Source: Legionella septentrionalis (GTDB lineage Bacteria > Pseudomonadota > Gammaproteobacteria > Legionellales > Legionellaceae). From it: a stretch of 64,000 nucleotides of DNA. Made by a program: the position numbers and the translations under genes. A model generated the notes under the pieces. It had not been told where the DNA came from. It saw only the letters and a program-made list of their open reading frames with translations, and ran no database searches. Each line of letters starts with the position of its first letter. Position 1 is the stretch's first letter. Where the stretch lies: NCBI RefSeq assembly GCF_003989745.1, contig NZ_RZGS01000007.1, forward strand, positions 1 through 64,000, written 5' to 3'. Shown here one piece after another: positions 26,833 through 35,771 of this stretch.

Positions 26833-28005
26833 TTATTCTAGGCAAATATTAGAATTTAACCCTGCTGCATCATCATCCAGCGATATCAGGCTACTTTCAA
26901 ACTGGGCGGGCAACCTTACAAAAAAACTGTATGGGGACACAGAACCAGGTCTAAAGTCAGGCTGGGGACTTTGCTTTACAAAATCAGATGTCGTACTGTC
27001 TGATCTACCTGGAGCAGAACCCTGTAAATTCTTTGATAGTGGGTCAATTTCTTGCAGCGTTCGTTTTGCCAACAACGGAGGTTTTTCGCTGATGGGACGT
27101 ATCCCTAAATAACCCGCATAGGCATCTGCGTATGCTTTTCCTTGTTCTTGCAAAAGTACTTCATAGTTAACTGGCGTTGAATTCTTTAGCCTATCGGCAC
27201 GTGCGCGTTTTTTACCTCTTTGAGCCTGTACTTGATCATAGCCCGCCTGATATGCATCTGCATATTCCTGGCCTTTTTGCATTAGCATAGCTCTGGGAAG
27301 TGGGGGGATCTTTTTTACCGCATAATGTATTCCGGCTTTTCTTGCTTCATCGGAATCGATTTGCATGAAATTTTGATTTTTTGCAGCTTGCGCTAATGAA
27401 TAGGCTTGTTCATAGGCATCAGCATACCCTTGGCCTTTGCCCATTAATTGGGCTCTGGGAAGTTTGGGAAGTTCTTTTATGGCATGAAGCGTTCCATCAT
27501 TCTCCCCTTCTACTCTTAGTGATTGAGTATGTTTTTCTTGATTAATTTGCGAGATATTTTTCAAAGCTCTCTCAGCAATACTGTTGGCTCTCCACACTCT
27601 GTTTAGCCAATTATGGTTTGCCTTTGTGGTGGCATTTTTTATCTCATCGGCAATTGCAATATCGTATTCTTCATTGTCAAAGACGTTTATGCCCCCATTC
27701 AAAATGAATGCAGGTTCCGGCAAGGAAGCTGCTGCAGAAGCTTCCGAGAATGGGGTGGACGGTGAATAATCCAACGCCCCACCTGTTATCAGCGGTTGCT
27801 GCACTGATGATGTAGCAGCAGGGTAAAAAGGCGCCTGGTATAAAGGTCCCAATATCTCTGCAGCATTTAATTCAGCAGCAGGTTTCTGCCATTCAGATGC
27901 TAAAACAGATAAAAACCCAGCCGAAAAATATGAATCTAGTGGTGGTGTAGAAAAACTGCCTTGATACCCTGCATCAATTCTTCGTTTCTTATTAGGATTA
28001 TACAT
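26833..28005 (-). CDS. effector-like protein B: paralogue of A with three YADAY repeats
   Basis: A 390-residue protein of unknown family, paralogous to A in three places: the start (MYNPNKKRRIDAGYQGSF), the EILGPLYQ region near residue 50, and the end (DFVKQSPQPDF, SPYSFF at 358-362). It has three copies of a ~20-residue helix: RAQLMGKGQGYADAYEQAY (184-202), RAMLMQKGQEYADAYQAGY (238-256) and LLQEQGKAYADAYAGYLG (284-301). GKKRARADRLK at 264-274 is another basic cluster. The ATG at 28005 is preferred over 28068 because it aligns with A. It lacks the SIM-like motifs of A. Confidence 0.7.
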   Translation of the reverse strand: MYNPNKKRRIDAGYQGSFSTPPLDSYFSAGFLSVLASEWQKPAAELNAAEILGPLYQAPFYPAATSSVQQPLITGGALDYSPSTPFSEASAAASLPEPAFILNGGINVFDNEEYDIAIADEIKNATTKANHNWLNRVWRANSIAERALKNISQINQEKHTQSLRVEGENDGTLHAIKELPKLPRAQLMGKGQGYADAYEQAYSLAQAAKNQNFMQIDSDEARKAGIHYAVKKIPPLPRAMLMQKGQEYADAYQAGYDQVQAQRGKKRARADRLKNSTPVNYEVLLQEQGKAYADAYAGYLGIRPISEKPPLLAKRTLQEIDPLSKNLQGSAPGRSDSTTSDFVKQSPQPDFRPGSVSPYSFFVRLPAQFESSLISLDDDAAGLNSNICLE

Positions 28006-28293
28006 AGGATTATTGGTGAAATAATTGCTTGAGTGGGCAATTCTACAGCAGATGACAGAAAAAAACACAGCAACAAATGATCTTTTTGGATATAGTTTAC
28101 GCGAATGGTATGATGATTATCATATAACCTTTTGATTAATTATTATTTTCTAATTAAAATATACTTTTTAATAATAGAATTAATTTTCGAGATTAGCATA
28201 GAAAGAAACAGTTAGCCTGTACCCTTTAAATATGAGCAGCAATCCCTCTGGAAGTACATTAATATAGTTGTCAGCGTATTTGATTACTGCTCG

Positions 28294-29145
28294 TCAATGG
28301 GCGATTATTCCTAGCCACATGATGAGACCATACCAATTGTTACAAGAAAATGCTTTGAAACAGGCTTTTTCAATACGGCTGTTTACCAGTTGCTGCTGGT
28401 AAAGTAAAACCAGTGCAGCCAATCCCCACCCTGCATAAAACAATGAAGAAAGATGCATGAAATAAGCCAGAACAAGCCATGAGGAATGAAATGAAATCTG
28501 TAAAAATAAGATGGCCATGCGATCATAATCTGCAAAAAAAATTGCCGTGGATTTAACCCCAATACGCAAATCATCCGCTCTGTCAACCATGGCATACATG
28601 GTGTCATACGCTATTATCCAGGCAAAATTAATTGCTAAAAGAAGGACGAACCGGTAATCGAACAAGGCATGCGAAGCAGAGAAAGCCATGGGGATCCCCA
28701 TGGAAAAGGCAAGCCCTAAGACCAATTGCGGCGCTTGTAAAAAACGCTTGCAAAATGGGTATAACACCGTGATGACCACAGCAAACAAAGCATAATAAAA
28801 GCAGGCAGCCGGCAACTGCATGACAATAAGCAAAGCTGCAAAAAGCAGAATTAATAACAAAATTAAAGCTTCTGCTAGATTAACTTCACCGCAAGTCAAA
28901 GGTCTTTCTTTAGTCCGTTTCACGTGCTTGTCGATATTCCTATCGGCGATGTCATTAACCACACATCCTGCCGCCCTCATAAACACCGTACCTAACAGGA
29001 AATAGGCAATGAGTTGTACGGGTGGATTATTGTTATTGGCAATCCATAAAGCCCATGCTGTCGGAAACCAAAGCAATAAAATACCCACGGGTTTATGAAA
29101 ACGCATTAATCTGAAATAACTACCTAAGCGCATGTTTTTACTCAA
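28294..29145 (-). CDS. ubiA: 4-hydroxybenzoate polyprenyltransferase UbiA
   Basis: A 283-residue inner-membrane prenyltransferase that attaches the polyprenyl tail to 4-hydroxybenzoate in ubiquinone synthesis. The first Asp-rich motif is N64-D65-x2-D68-x3-D72 (NDIADRNID), followed by RTKERPLTCGE; the second is MVDRADDLRIGVKSTA. Seven to nine hydrophobic helices fit the family. Its ATG overlaps the end of ubiC by eight bases, so the two are one unit. A long AT-rich gap separates it from gene B. Confidence 0.94.
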   Translation of the reverse strand: MSKNMRLGSYFRLMRFHKPVGILLLWFPTAWALWIANNNNPPVQLIAYFLLGTVFMRAAGCVVNDIADRNIDKHVKRTKERPLTCGEVNLAEALILLLILLFAALLIVMQLPAACFYYALFAVVITVLYPFCKRFLQAPQLVLGLAFSMGIPMAFSASHALFDYRFVLLLAINFAWIIAYDTMYAMVDRADDLRIGVKSTAIFFADYDRMAILFLQISFHSSWLVLAYFMHLSSLFYAGWGLAALVLLYQQQLVNSRIEKACFKAFSCNNWYGLIMWLGIIAH

Positions 29146-29677
29146 GATATTGATTTAAGCCTGGCAATAAAATTTCCAGCAGATAAAAAGGAAAATGATC
29201 GCATACTATAAATTCCGCAAGCCTTCCCCACAAAGCCGGCGCGCCGTGATGCAAGGCTGCGTCCAGCCAATGATACTCAATGACTTTGGGGGTGATTGGA
29301 TAATAAACTAAAGAAATCCGCTCAATGTTATTTGCCCCAAAAATCAATTGCCCTAATGATTCATTTTGCAAACGCTTGAATAAGGCCGCGTTATGTTGAT
29401 AAGTCTTTTCGGGGAGGATGGTGCGACCGTACCAGCAAGCTTCCTCCCCAACTTTCATTACAATCTCGCGGTGTAAAACCCGGCCGCTATTTAAATGCAG
29501 TATGTAATTATCCCACCAACCACGCCAACCCCATTGCTGCATTAAAACTTGCAGGCGGACCCCTGAAGTTATGGCTTTTAATTTTTCCGTTAAGGATTGC
29601 CGGTGCGTAAGCCAAGGTAAAAGTTTTGCAGGCGGTTCAACAGCTGAGGATGGAAATCCGAAAGGCGTGATTAACAT
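29138..29677 (-). CDS. ubiC: chorismate pyruvate-lyase UbiC
   Basis: A 179-residue enzyme that releases pyruvate from chorismate to give 4-hydroxybenzoate, the first step of ubiquinone synthesis. The family pattern is visible: WLTHRQSLTEKLKA near the N-terminus, VLHREIVMKVGEEACWYGRTILPEKTY in the middle and the LGQLIFG strand. It is translationally coupled to ubiA. No Shine-Dalgarno is obvious before the ATG. Confidence 0.9.
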   Translation of the reverse strand: MLITPFGFPSSAVEPPAKLLPWLTHRQSLTEKLKAITSGVRLQVLMQQWGWRGWWDNYILHLNSGRVLHREIVMKVGEEACWYGRTILPEKTYQHNAALFKRLQNESLGQLIFGANNIERISLVYYPITPKVIEYHWLDAALHHGAPALWGRLAEFIVCDHFPFYLLEILLPGLNQYLE

Positions 29678-29713
29678 GCGTTATTCGTGAAACAAAGTTT
29701 GCCTAGATGATAA

Positions 29714-30277
29714 CTAATTACAAGCAGCAGTAGCAACACTTAAACGCCCACTCGTCGCGATACTGATAACACGTGCATTATTCCCTGTGCATCCGCTTGC
29801 CCTAAGCGTTAACGACGTGGATCCCGTGGTTAAAAATCCAGTACTATCAAAACTGATGATGCGGGCAGATGTAGAAATTTGCGTGCCACCTGGCAAGGCT
29901 TCGGCAACTTTTACTAAATCATTACTGGATTCAATGGCATTATTATTATCTGCATCTATGAAAACAATCCATCCCTGTGACCATTGAGCATTGCTACCGC
30001 AAGCACTAAATGCCGCATTGGCAGCAGGACATACCGACACCCGCACACCCCTTTTGACTGCTTCCATGCGGGCCAAGCCAAGACTTGCTGATAATTTATT
30101 GGCTACACTAACTACTTTATTGTTTTGAATTAGACCATAGTAACCAGGAACGGCGAGCGCTATGAAAATGGCAGCCATGGCCAAAACAGTAAGAAACTCA
30201 ACCAAAGTAAATGCTTTTTGCGGAATATTACTTAAACCCGCTTGGCCAAGTTCTATCATAACGTAAGACTCTTGCAT
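29714..30277 (-). CDS. FimT/GspH-type minor pseudopilin with alanine at -1
   Basis: A 187-residue type IV pilin-like protein. The prepilin motif reads PQKA-FTLVEFLTVLAMAAIF, followed by a long hydrophobic helix, with Glu at +5 and an alanine instead of glycine before the cleavage site. FimT/GspH-like features follow: ANKLSASLGLARMEAVKRG, SQGWIVFIDADNNN and two paired cysteines near the end. The leader is unusually long (about 23 residues). FimT-like pilins contribute to type IV pilus assembly and DNA uptake. A second FimT-like gene lies 22 bases upstream. Confidence 0.85.
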   Translation of the reverse strand: MQESYVMIELGQAGLSNIPQKAFTLVEFLTVLAMAAIFIALAVPGYYGLIQNNKVVSVANKLSASLGLARMEAVKRGVRVSVCPAANAAFSACGSNAQWSQGWIVFIDADNNNAIESSNDLVKVAEALPGGTQISTSARIISFDSTGFLTTGSTSLTLRASGCTGNNARVISIATSGRLSVATAACN

Positions 30278-30299
30278 CTCATCTTTAAAGTATAGAGTA

Positions 30300-30812
30300 T
30301 TAGGAAATTAACGTTCTACGGACACGGCCCAAACGGTTAACAATTAACTTGTACTGCTGTGTTTTATTTTTTATTAAAAAATAGCCATTCATTGCGCTTT
30401 CACAAAGGTTATCTGCAAAAATCAGGTAATGTTTTGCATAAAAACCATGCCAGGTTATTTGTAGATCAGAAGCACGCCAGCGCCATTCATGAAAAATTTT
30501 GCTATCAGGTTGGTAAGTATGCTTGGCATTGTCAGTGAATAAAATCATGCCTTTTGCCCAATCATTTGCAGCAGGCAGAGGAGTTAAAGCCAGAGGTTGA
30601 TTTTGTATTAAAGATTGACTTCGGGCAAAGCGCAGGATGGTTTCAATTTCCCCAAGCCTTGTTTCCATATGGTTTCTCTCATAACTTGCCTGCAGGGAAG
30701 GTAAGGCAAGCAAAAATCCTGTTGCCATAATGACAAGTGCCATCAGCAATTCTATCCAGGTAAAGCCACCATAAATTATTGGCTTGCGATTAGATGGTTG
30801 CGCTAACTCCAT
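30300..30812 (-). CDS. second FimT/GspH-type minor pseudopilin
   Basis: A 170-residue prepilin with a canonical processing site: IIYGG-FTWIELLMALVIM, glycine at -1 and glutamate at +5, then a hydrophobic helix. The middle has ETRLGEIETILRFARSQSLIQNQPLAL and WAKGMILFTDN, both FimT/GspH-like. It sits just upstream of the other pseudopilin on the same strand and probably shares its transcript. The two are quite diverged, so this is not a recent duplication. No other pilus genes are in the window. Confidence 0.85.
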   Translation of the reverse strand: MELAQPSNRKPIIYGGFTWIELLMALVIMATGFLLALPSLQASYERNHMETRLGEIETILRFARSQSLIQNQPLALTPLPAANDWAKGMILFTDNAKHTYQPDSKIFHEWRWRASDLQITWHGFYAKHYLIFADNLCESAMNGYFLIKNKTQQYKLIVNRLGRVRRTLIS

Positions 30813-30859
30813 GTATGTCCTTACAAAACAATTTTCTTCCTTAATGAAGGTTTATAGCA

Positions 30860-31492
30860 TTATTGCTCTAATAATTGTTTGATCCGCAATAAATCCTGGT
30901 AAGCTTTTCCTTTGTCTATTGGTCTTCGCAACAAATATGCAGGGTGGTAACTGACAATAAACGGTTTGCCTTCATATGAATGAAGCGTGTTGCGCATCTT
31001 ATTTAGGGGCCGGGCTTCATTTAGTAAGAATTGACCGGCAAAACGTCCTACAGCCATGATAAGTTTAGGGTTTACCAATTGGATTTGTTGCGTTAAATGA
31101 CTAGAACAGGCGGCAATTTCTTCAATTTTCGGATCGCGGTTATCCGGCGGGCGGCATTTAAGCACGTTGGCAATATAAACATCATTTTCTGTTAAACCAA
31201 TGCTGTTTAGCATCTTGTTTAATAAAATACCGGCTTTACCTACAAAGGGCAGCCCCTGTTTATCCTCAAAGAAACCAGGTGCCTCTCCGACAATCATTAA
31301 TTGAGCTTGTGGATTGCCGCGGGCAAAAACTGTTTGAGTACGTGTTTGATGTAATACACAACGTTTGCACGCAGAAACTTCTTTTGCAAGCGAAGACAGC
31401 GAGCAAGATGAAGTCATAGGGAGTTGTTGGCGCGATTCCCAAACTTCAATGCCCATGGCTTGCAGATAATAGGGATGCAGAGGCTTATCCAT
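30860..31492 (-). CDS. family 4/5-type uracil-DNA glycosylase with Fe-S cluster
   Basis: A 210-residue uracil-DNA glycosylase of the iron-sulphur type (family 4-like). The active-site motif is GEAPGFFEDKQGLPFVG (69 onward) and the second motif is YHPAYLLR near the C-terminus. Four cysteines at 42, 45, 113 and 129 (CKRC, LKCRPP, AACS) make the 4Fe-4S site. The ~30-residue N-terminal extension is unremarkable. It overlaps pyrF by eight bases and follows it, so the two are co-transcribed. Role: removal of uracil from DNA. Confidence 0.9.
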   Translation of the reverse strand: MDKPLHPYYLQAMGIEVWESRQQLPMTSSCSLSSLAKEVSACKRCVLHQTRTQTVFARGNPQAQLMIVGEAPGFFEDKQGLPFVGKAGILLNKMLNSIGLTENDVYIANVLKCRPPDNRDPKIEEIAACSSHLTQQIQLVNPKLIMAVGRFAGQFLLNEARPLNKMRNTLHSYEGKPFIVSYHPAYLLRRPIDKGKAYQDLLRIKQLLEQ

Positions 31493-32186
31493 GACTATAC
31501 GTACAAGTTAGCAGCAGCTCATCGATTACCTTCCGAGGGTTCGGTGCACGCGTAACGGGGCGGCCTATTACTAAATAATCACTGCCCAATTGCCAAGCAT
31601 TTTCCGGTGTGACAATTCGAGTTTGATCATCTTTTGCATGGGATGGTAAGCGGATCCCTGGTGTGACCGTTAAAAATTTATGGCCGCAATTTTTTTTGAT
31701 TGTCGGAACTTCAAGGGCCGAAGAAACTACCCCATCCAGACCTGCTTTTTGAGCCAGCAATGCAAGCTTTTGCACATGCTCCTGAAGAGGTGCAGTCAAA
31801 CCGGTCTGCGCGGCCTCATTTTCGCTCATGCTGGTCAGCAAGGTAACTGCTATGAGTAATGGCCGACTATCATATGCATGCAAAGCCTCCCGCGCTGCCT
31901 GCAACATAGCCAAACCGCCTGCAGCGTGAACATTTGTCATCCAAACGCCTAATTCAGCTGCAGCCTTGCACGCATGCGCCACTGTGTTTGGAATATCGTG
32001 AAATTTTAAATCAAGAAAGACTTTAAATTTCTTGGCAACCAAAGCCTTAATCAACTCAGGTCCAAATAAAGTAAACATTTCATTGCCTACTTTAAGAGCA
32101 CATTCATTGGGGTTTAATTGGTCAACAAGTTTAAAGGCCTCGTGCAGATTATCAAAATCAAGAGCAATGATGAGTTTTACCGACAT
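31485..32186 (-). CDS. pyrF: orotidine 5'-phosphate decarboxylase
   Basis: A 233-residue TIM-barrel enzyme for the last step of UMP synthesis. The catalytic array is DLKFHDIPNT (Asp 59, Lys 61, Asp 64) with Lys 32 in CALKVGNE; the phosphate grip is SDYLVIGRPVTRAPNP near the C-terminus. It follows lapB at a 38-base distance, the standard lapA-lapB-pyrF order, and overlaps the glycosylase gene. Confidence 0.95.
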   Translation of the reverse strand: MSVKLIIALDFDNLHEAFKLVDQLNPNECALKVGNEMFTLFGPELIKALVAKKFKVFLDLKFHDIPNTVAHACKAAAELGVWMTNVHAAGGLAMLQAAREALHAYDSRPLLIAVTLLTSMSENEAAQTGLTAPLQEHVQKLALLAQKAGLDGVVSSALEVPTIKKNCGHKFLTVTPGIRLPSHAKDDQTRIVTPENAWQLGSDYLVIGRPVTRAPNPRKVIDELLLTCTYSHG

Positions 32187-32224
32187 TTTCTACCACAATT
32201 GATTACTTTTCGGACGTGGAAGTA

Positions 32225-33394
32225 CTAATCACCTTCCAAACCATGAATAGGTTTCATTCTACCCCATTGCTTGCAACTGGGACAATGCCAGTGCAACAGC
32301 TTGCCTGAGAAACCACACTGGCCGCAACGATAAACCGGTTTATTATCTAAAAATTTACTGGTGATATCGTATAGCATTTGCAATTTTTCGCGTACTTTGC
32401 CATTTGCAGATTCCAAATGCCAGCAAATCAGGCGGTTTAATCCACGAATGGAGGGATGTCGGCTTAATTGTGAAGAGACAAAATCGATGGCAAAATCTAT
32501 ATTTTTCTCCTGCCGTAAATATTCGCCAATTACAAAAATTACGGAAGCACGGGGATGTTCAGATAAAGTTTGCTCGAAGTAATCAATGCATTCTTCCATA
32601 ACATCCAATTCTTTATGAGCATGCACCAAGGGCTCAATAATTTCCGTAAGAAATTCAGGATCTTGTTCCGGAACCCGTTTTAATGCACGAATGGCTTGTC
32701 TATAACGGTTATTTTTGATTTCCAAATCAGCTTGCATGAGGCTGGCACGCACAGATTGTTTATCGATGGCAAGCGCTTGTTTAATTGCATAATAAGCTTT
32801 ATCGTACGTTTTTTCCTTGATGGCTTGATTGGCCATTTCACAATAATAATGCGCCGCCTGCGCATGCATGCTGGTACCCGTTGAATCCTCAATCTTGCGG
32901 GTGATTTCCAAAGCTTTTTCCCAAGCTTTTTCTTGCTGATAAATTGCCAGTAAACCGTGCAAGCTGCTAACTTCACGATTTCCACCCAGATCAACGACTT
33001 CAGTAAAAATACGCTCGGCTCGATCAAACACACCCGCACTCATATAATCTTGGCCAAGAGCCATGAGCGCTTCTTTACGCTGTAACATGCTTAACTGGGG
33101 TCTTGCGATTAAATTTTGGTGAATGCGGATGGCACGATCTACTTCACCGCGCCTGCGGAATAAACTGCCCAATGCAAGATGAGTTTCCACTGTATCGCTA
33201 TCAACTTCTAACAATTTTATGAATACATCCACCGCTTTATCAGGTTGTTCATTTAATAAATAATTCAATCCCACAACGTATTCATGAGATAAATGATTAT
33301 CAGTTCGTCTTCCTCTGGTAGTGTAATTGCGTTTAGCAACCCACCAACCTGACCATGCAGCGGCAGGTAATAATAGTGGCCATAAATTAATCAT
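32225..33394 (-). CDS. lapB: lipopolysaccharide assembly protein LapB
   Basis: LapB (YciM) is an inner-membrane-anchored TPR protein that steers LpxC for degradation by FtsH. The 389-residue protein has one N-terminal membrane helix (MINLWPLLLPAAAWSGWWVA), then about nine TPR units (for example YVVGLNYLLNEQPDKAVDVF, ETHLALGSLFRRRGEVDRAI), and a C-terminal rubredoxin-like zinc knot with paired C-x2-C (YRCGQCGF and HCPSCKQWG). ATG at 33394 is preferred to 33430 because GGGGGA lies before it and the helix comes first. Confidence 0.93.
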   Translation of the reverse strand: MINLWPLLLPAAAWSGWWVAKRNYTTRGRRTDNHLSHEYVVGLNYLLNEQPDKAVDVFIKLLEVDSDTVETHLALGSLFRRRGEVDRAIRIHQNLIARPQLSMLQRKEALMALGQDYMSAGVFDRAERIFTEVVDLGGNREVSSLHGLLAIYQQEKAWEKALEITRKIEDSTGTSMHAQAAHYYCEMANQAIKEKTYDKAYYAIKQALAIDKQSVRASLMQADLEIKNNRYRQAIRALKRVPEQDPEFLTEIIEPLVHAHKELDVMEECIDYFEQTLSEHPRASVIFVIGEYLRQEKNIDFAIDFVSSQLSRHPSIRGLNRLICWHLESANGKVREKLQMLYDITSKFLDNKPVYRCGQCGFSGKLLHWHCPSCKQWGRMKPIHGLEGD

Positions 33395-33507
33395 CAAAGA
33401 TCCCCCATGAAACTTTAACAGCACATCCATTACAAAAGAACATGCGAGATTTAAGTCTAAAACCCTGTATCTTCAATTCGTAATCTATTAGGACAACATT
33501 TACGAAA

Positions 33508-33801
33508 CTAGTGTTGATCTTGCAAAGGTATGGCGCGTAAATTTTTAATTTCCCTTTCCGTGAGCTTTAATTGACTTTTAATTTTATGGTTCTCAATCTT
33601 GAGCCGCCAATATTTATATAGAAACAAACCATATCCAAAAATCACACCTACCCCAAGCACCAAGATAATGAGCACTGAAATGGGCATGGTTAAGGTATTA
33701 AAATAAAAATTGACCTGGACTGAAGCAGCATTCAGAACCGCAAAGCTCACGCCGGCTAAAATCAGTAATAAATAAAAAATTATGATCACTATCCGCATCA
33801 A
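33508..33801 (-). CDS. lapA: lipopolysaccharide assembly protein LapA
   Basis: A 97-residue DUF1049 protein with two membrane helices (about 3-20 and 42-66) separated by the family segment SFAVLNAASVQVNFYFNTLTMPISV, and a short coiled cytoplasmic tail. LapA cooperates with LapB in control of LPS synthesis. It lies between rpsA and lapB. In many gammaproteobacteria ihfB lies between rpsA and lapA; it is absent here. Confidence 0.9.
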   Translation of the reverse strand: MMRIVIIIFYLLLILAGVSFAVLNAASVQVNFYFNTLTMPISVLIILVLGVGVIFGYGLFLYKYWRLKIENHKIKSQLKLTEREIKNLRAIPLQDQH

Positions 33802-33930
33802 ATCATCCTTATTTTAGTTGCAGTTTAGTTTCCACAAGTACTGACAACAAACAAAGAAACCAATTGCGATATTTTAAACTTCAACAAAGCTTAGAGATAG
33901 GCGCTGCAATAAAAAAATTATAAAAAAAAA

Positions 33931-33946
33931 GCGTAGATATCTACGC
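33931..33946 (-). terminator. intrinsic terminator of rpsA
   Basis: An eight-bp perfect palindromic stem, GCGTAGATATCTACGC, at 33931-33946 is flanked by a run of A on the left and of T on the right, so it works as a terminator in either direction. It lies 20 bases after the rpsA stop (minus strand), where the left A-run reads as a T-run. Confidence 0.85.
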
Positions 33947-33965
33947 TTTTTTTAAATTGAAGCAG

Positions 33966-35642
33966 TTACTCACCTTCTTTCGAAGCCATTTTTTCTTTTA
34001 ATAAATCACCCAACGTGGTAGTAGCTTCCCCAGTGCGTGAATATTTTTTGATGGCTTCTGCCTGATCCTGAGCATCTTTTGCTTTCACAGAAAGCGTAAT
34101 TGAGCGATTTTTCCGATCAATATTGGTAATTTTCGCTTCAAGCTCATCACCTTCTTTTACAAGAGTAGAAGCATCATCTACCTTATCATCTGAAAGCTCA
34201 TTGGCGCGAATGGTGCCAAACACGTCTTCAGCCAATTCGACTACAACTGCTTTGGCATCGACCGAAGTCACTTTGCCTTTGACAATAGTGCCTTTGCTGT
34301 GTTCTTCAACATAGCTGGTGAAATTGTCGCTTTCCAGTTGCTTTAAGCCTAAGGAAATCCGCTCACGTTCTGCATCAATGGCCAGAATTACAGCTTCCAG
34401 TTCTTGACCTTTCTTATATTGCTTCACCGCTTCTTCTCCTGGGATGTCCCAAGAAATATCAGACAAGTGAACCAAACCGTCGATTTCACCTTCCAGACCG
34501 ATGAATATGCCAAAATCAGTAATAGAACGGATCTTACCGCGGACTTTTTCGCCTTTGTTATGGGTTTGAGCAAATTTTTGCCATGGGTTACCCACGCATT
34601 GCTTCATACCTAATGAAATGCGACGGCGATCTTCATCAATTTCAAGAACCATGACTTCTACTAGATCACCCAAAGAAACGACTTTGCTTGGATGAATATT
34701 TTTGTTGGTCCAATCCATTTCAGACATATGCACCAAACCTTCCACACCTTCTTCGATTTCAACGAAGCAGCCATAGTCAGTGATGTTAGTGACTTTACCT
34801 TGCATGCGTCTGCCTATCGGGTAACGCTCGACCAAGTCAACCCAAGGATCATTGCCCAATTGCTTCATGCCTAGGGATACGCGGTTGCGTTCGCTGTCAA
34901 AACTTAAAACTTTAACTTTAACGTCTTGGCCTACAGTCAGTACTTCGCTTGGATGCTTGACGCGTTTCCAGGAAATGTCAGTGATGTGCAGCAAGCCGTC
35001 TATGCCGCCCAAATCAATAAATGCACCATAATCGGTAAGATTTTTAACGATTCCCTGCAGCACTTGTCCTTCATGCAATGAATCCAATAAGGCTTGTCGA
35101 TCGGCACTGCTTTCTTCTTCCACCACAGCACGGCGAGAAACAACGATGTTATTGCGCTTGAGATCCATTTTAATCACTTTAAACTCAAGCTCTTTGCCTT
35201 CCAGGTAGGAAGGATCGCGTACAGGTCTTACATCAACCAAAGAACCCGGCAAAAATGCACGGATTGAACCGATTTCAACAGTGAAACCGCCTTTGACTTT
35301 GCCTGAGATCAATCCAGTTACTGTTTCATTGTTCTCATACGATTTAGATAGCTTACGCCAAGCTTCCTGGCGTTTGGCTTTTTCCCTGGACAGGATAGTT
35401 TCGCCGTGGCCATCTTCTACGGAGTCTAAAGCTACTTCGACCGTATCGCCGACATTAACTTCTAAATCGCCATTTTTATCTTGAAATTCTTCAATGGCAA
35501 CAATGCCTTCTGATTTTAATCCCGCATTTAATGTGACGTAATCGTCGTCAATATTAATTACTTTGGCAGAAATAATTGCACCGGGATAAAATTGGGCGCC
35601 AGCAATACTTTTCTCGAATAACTCTTTAAAACTTTCGGACAT
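33966..35642 (-). CDS. rpsA: 30S ribosomal protein S1
   Basis: A 558-residue protein made of six S1 OB-fold repeats, which binds mRNA on the small ribosomal subunit. Repeat signatures recur: [64 protein letters not shown], each followed by a D-x-E-R-x-R-I/V-SLG-MKQ line. The first two repeats are the divergent ribosome-binding type. It is followed by a clear intrinsic terminator and preceded by cmk. Confidence 0.96.
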   Translation of the reverse strand: MSESFKELFEKSIAGAQFYPGAIISAKVINIDDDYVTLNAGLKSEGIVAIEEFQDKNGDLEVNVGDTVEVALDSVEDGHGETILSREKAKRQEAWRKLSKSYENNETVTGLISGKVKGGFTVEIGSIRAFLPGSLVDVRPVRDPSYLEGKELEFKVIKMDLKRNNIVVSRRAVVEEESSADRQALLDSLHEGQVLQGIVKNLTDYGAFIDLGGIDGLLHITDISWKRVKHPSEVLTVGQDVKVKVLSFDSERNRVSLGMKQLGNDPWVDLVERYPIGRRMQGKVTNITDYGCFVEIEEGVEGLVHMSEMDWTNKNIHPSKVVSLGDLVEVMVLEIDEDRRRISLGMKQCVGNPWQKFAQTHNKGEKVRGKIRSITDFGIFIGLEGEIDGLVHLSDISWDIPGEEAVKQYKKGQELEAVILAIDAERERISLGLKQLESDNFTSYVEEHSKGTIVKGKVTSVDAKAVVVELAEDVFGTIRANELSDDKVDDASTLVKEGDELEAKITNIDRKNRSITLSVKAKDAQDQAEAIKKYSRTGEATTTLGDLLKEKMASKEGE

Positions 35643-35771
35643 GTTAATAAACTCTTTAGTATAAAAATAGAAGTGAAGATCCTCTCAACTTCCCCCAAAA
35701 ACAAAAGAATACTGCTCCTGAACCTTCCTGCTTTTATGCAAGAACAGAAAGTTTAGAATAAGTGTTCCAAA

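Noticed and set aside
28006-28068. 21-residue N-terminal extension of effector-like protein B
   Set aside because: The paralogue A starts at the equivalent of 28005, and the -10-like TAGAAT lies within the extension.
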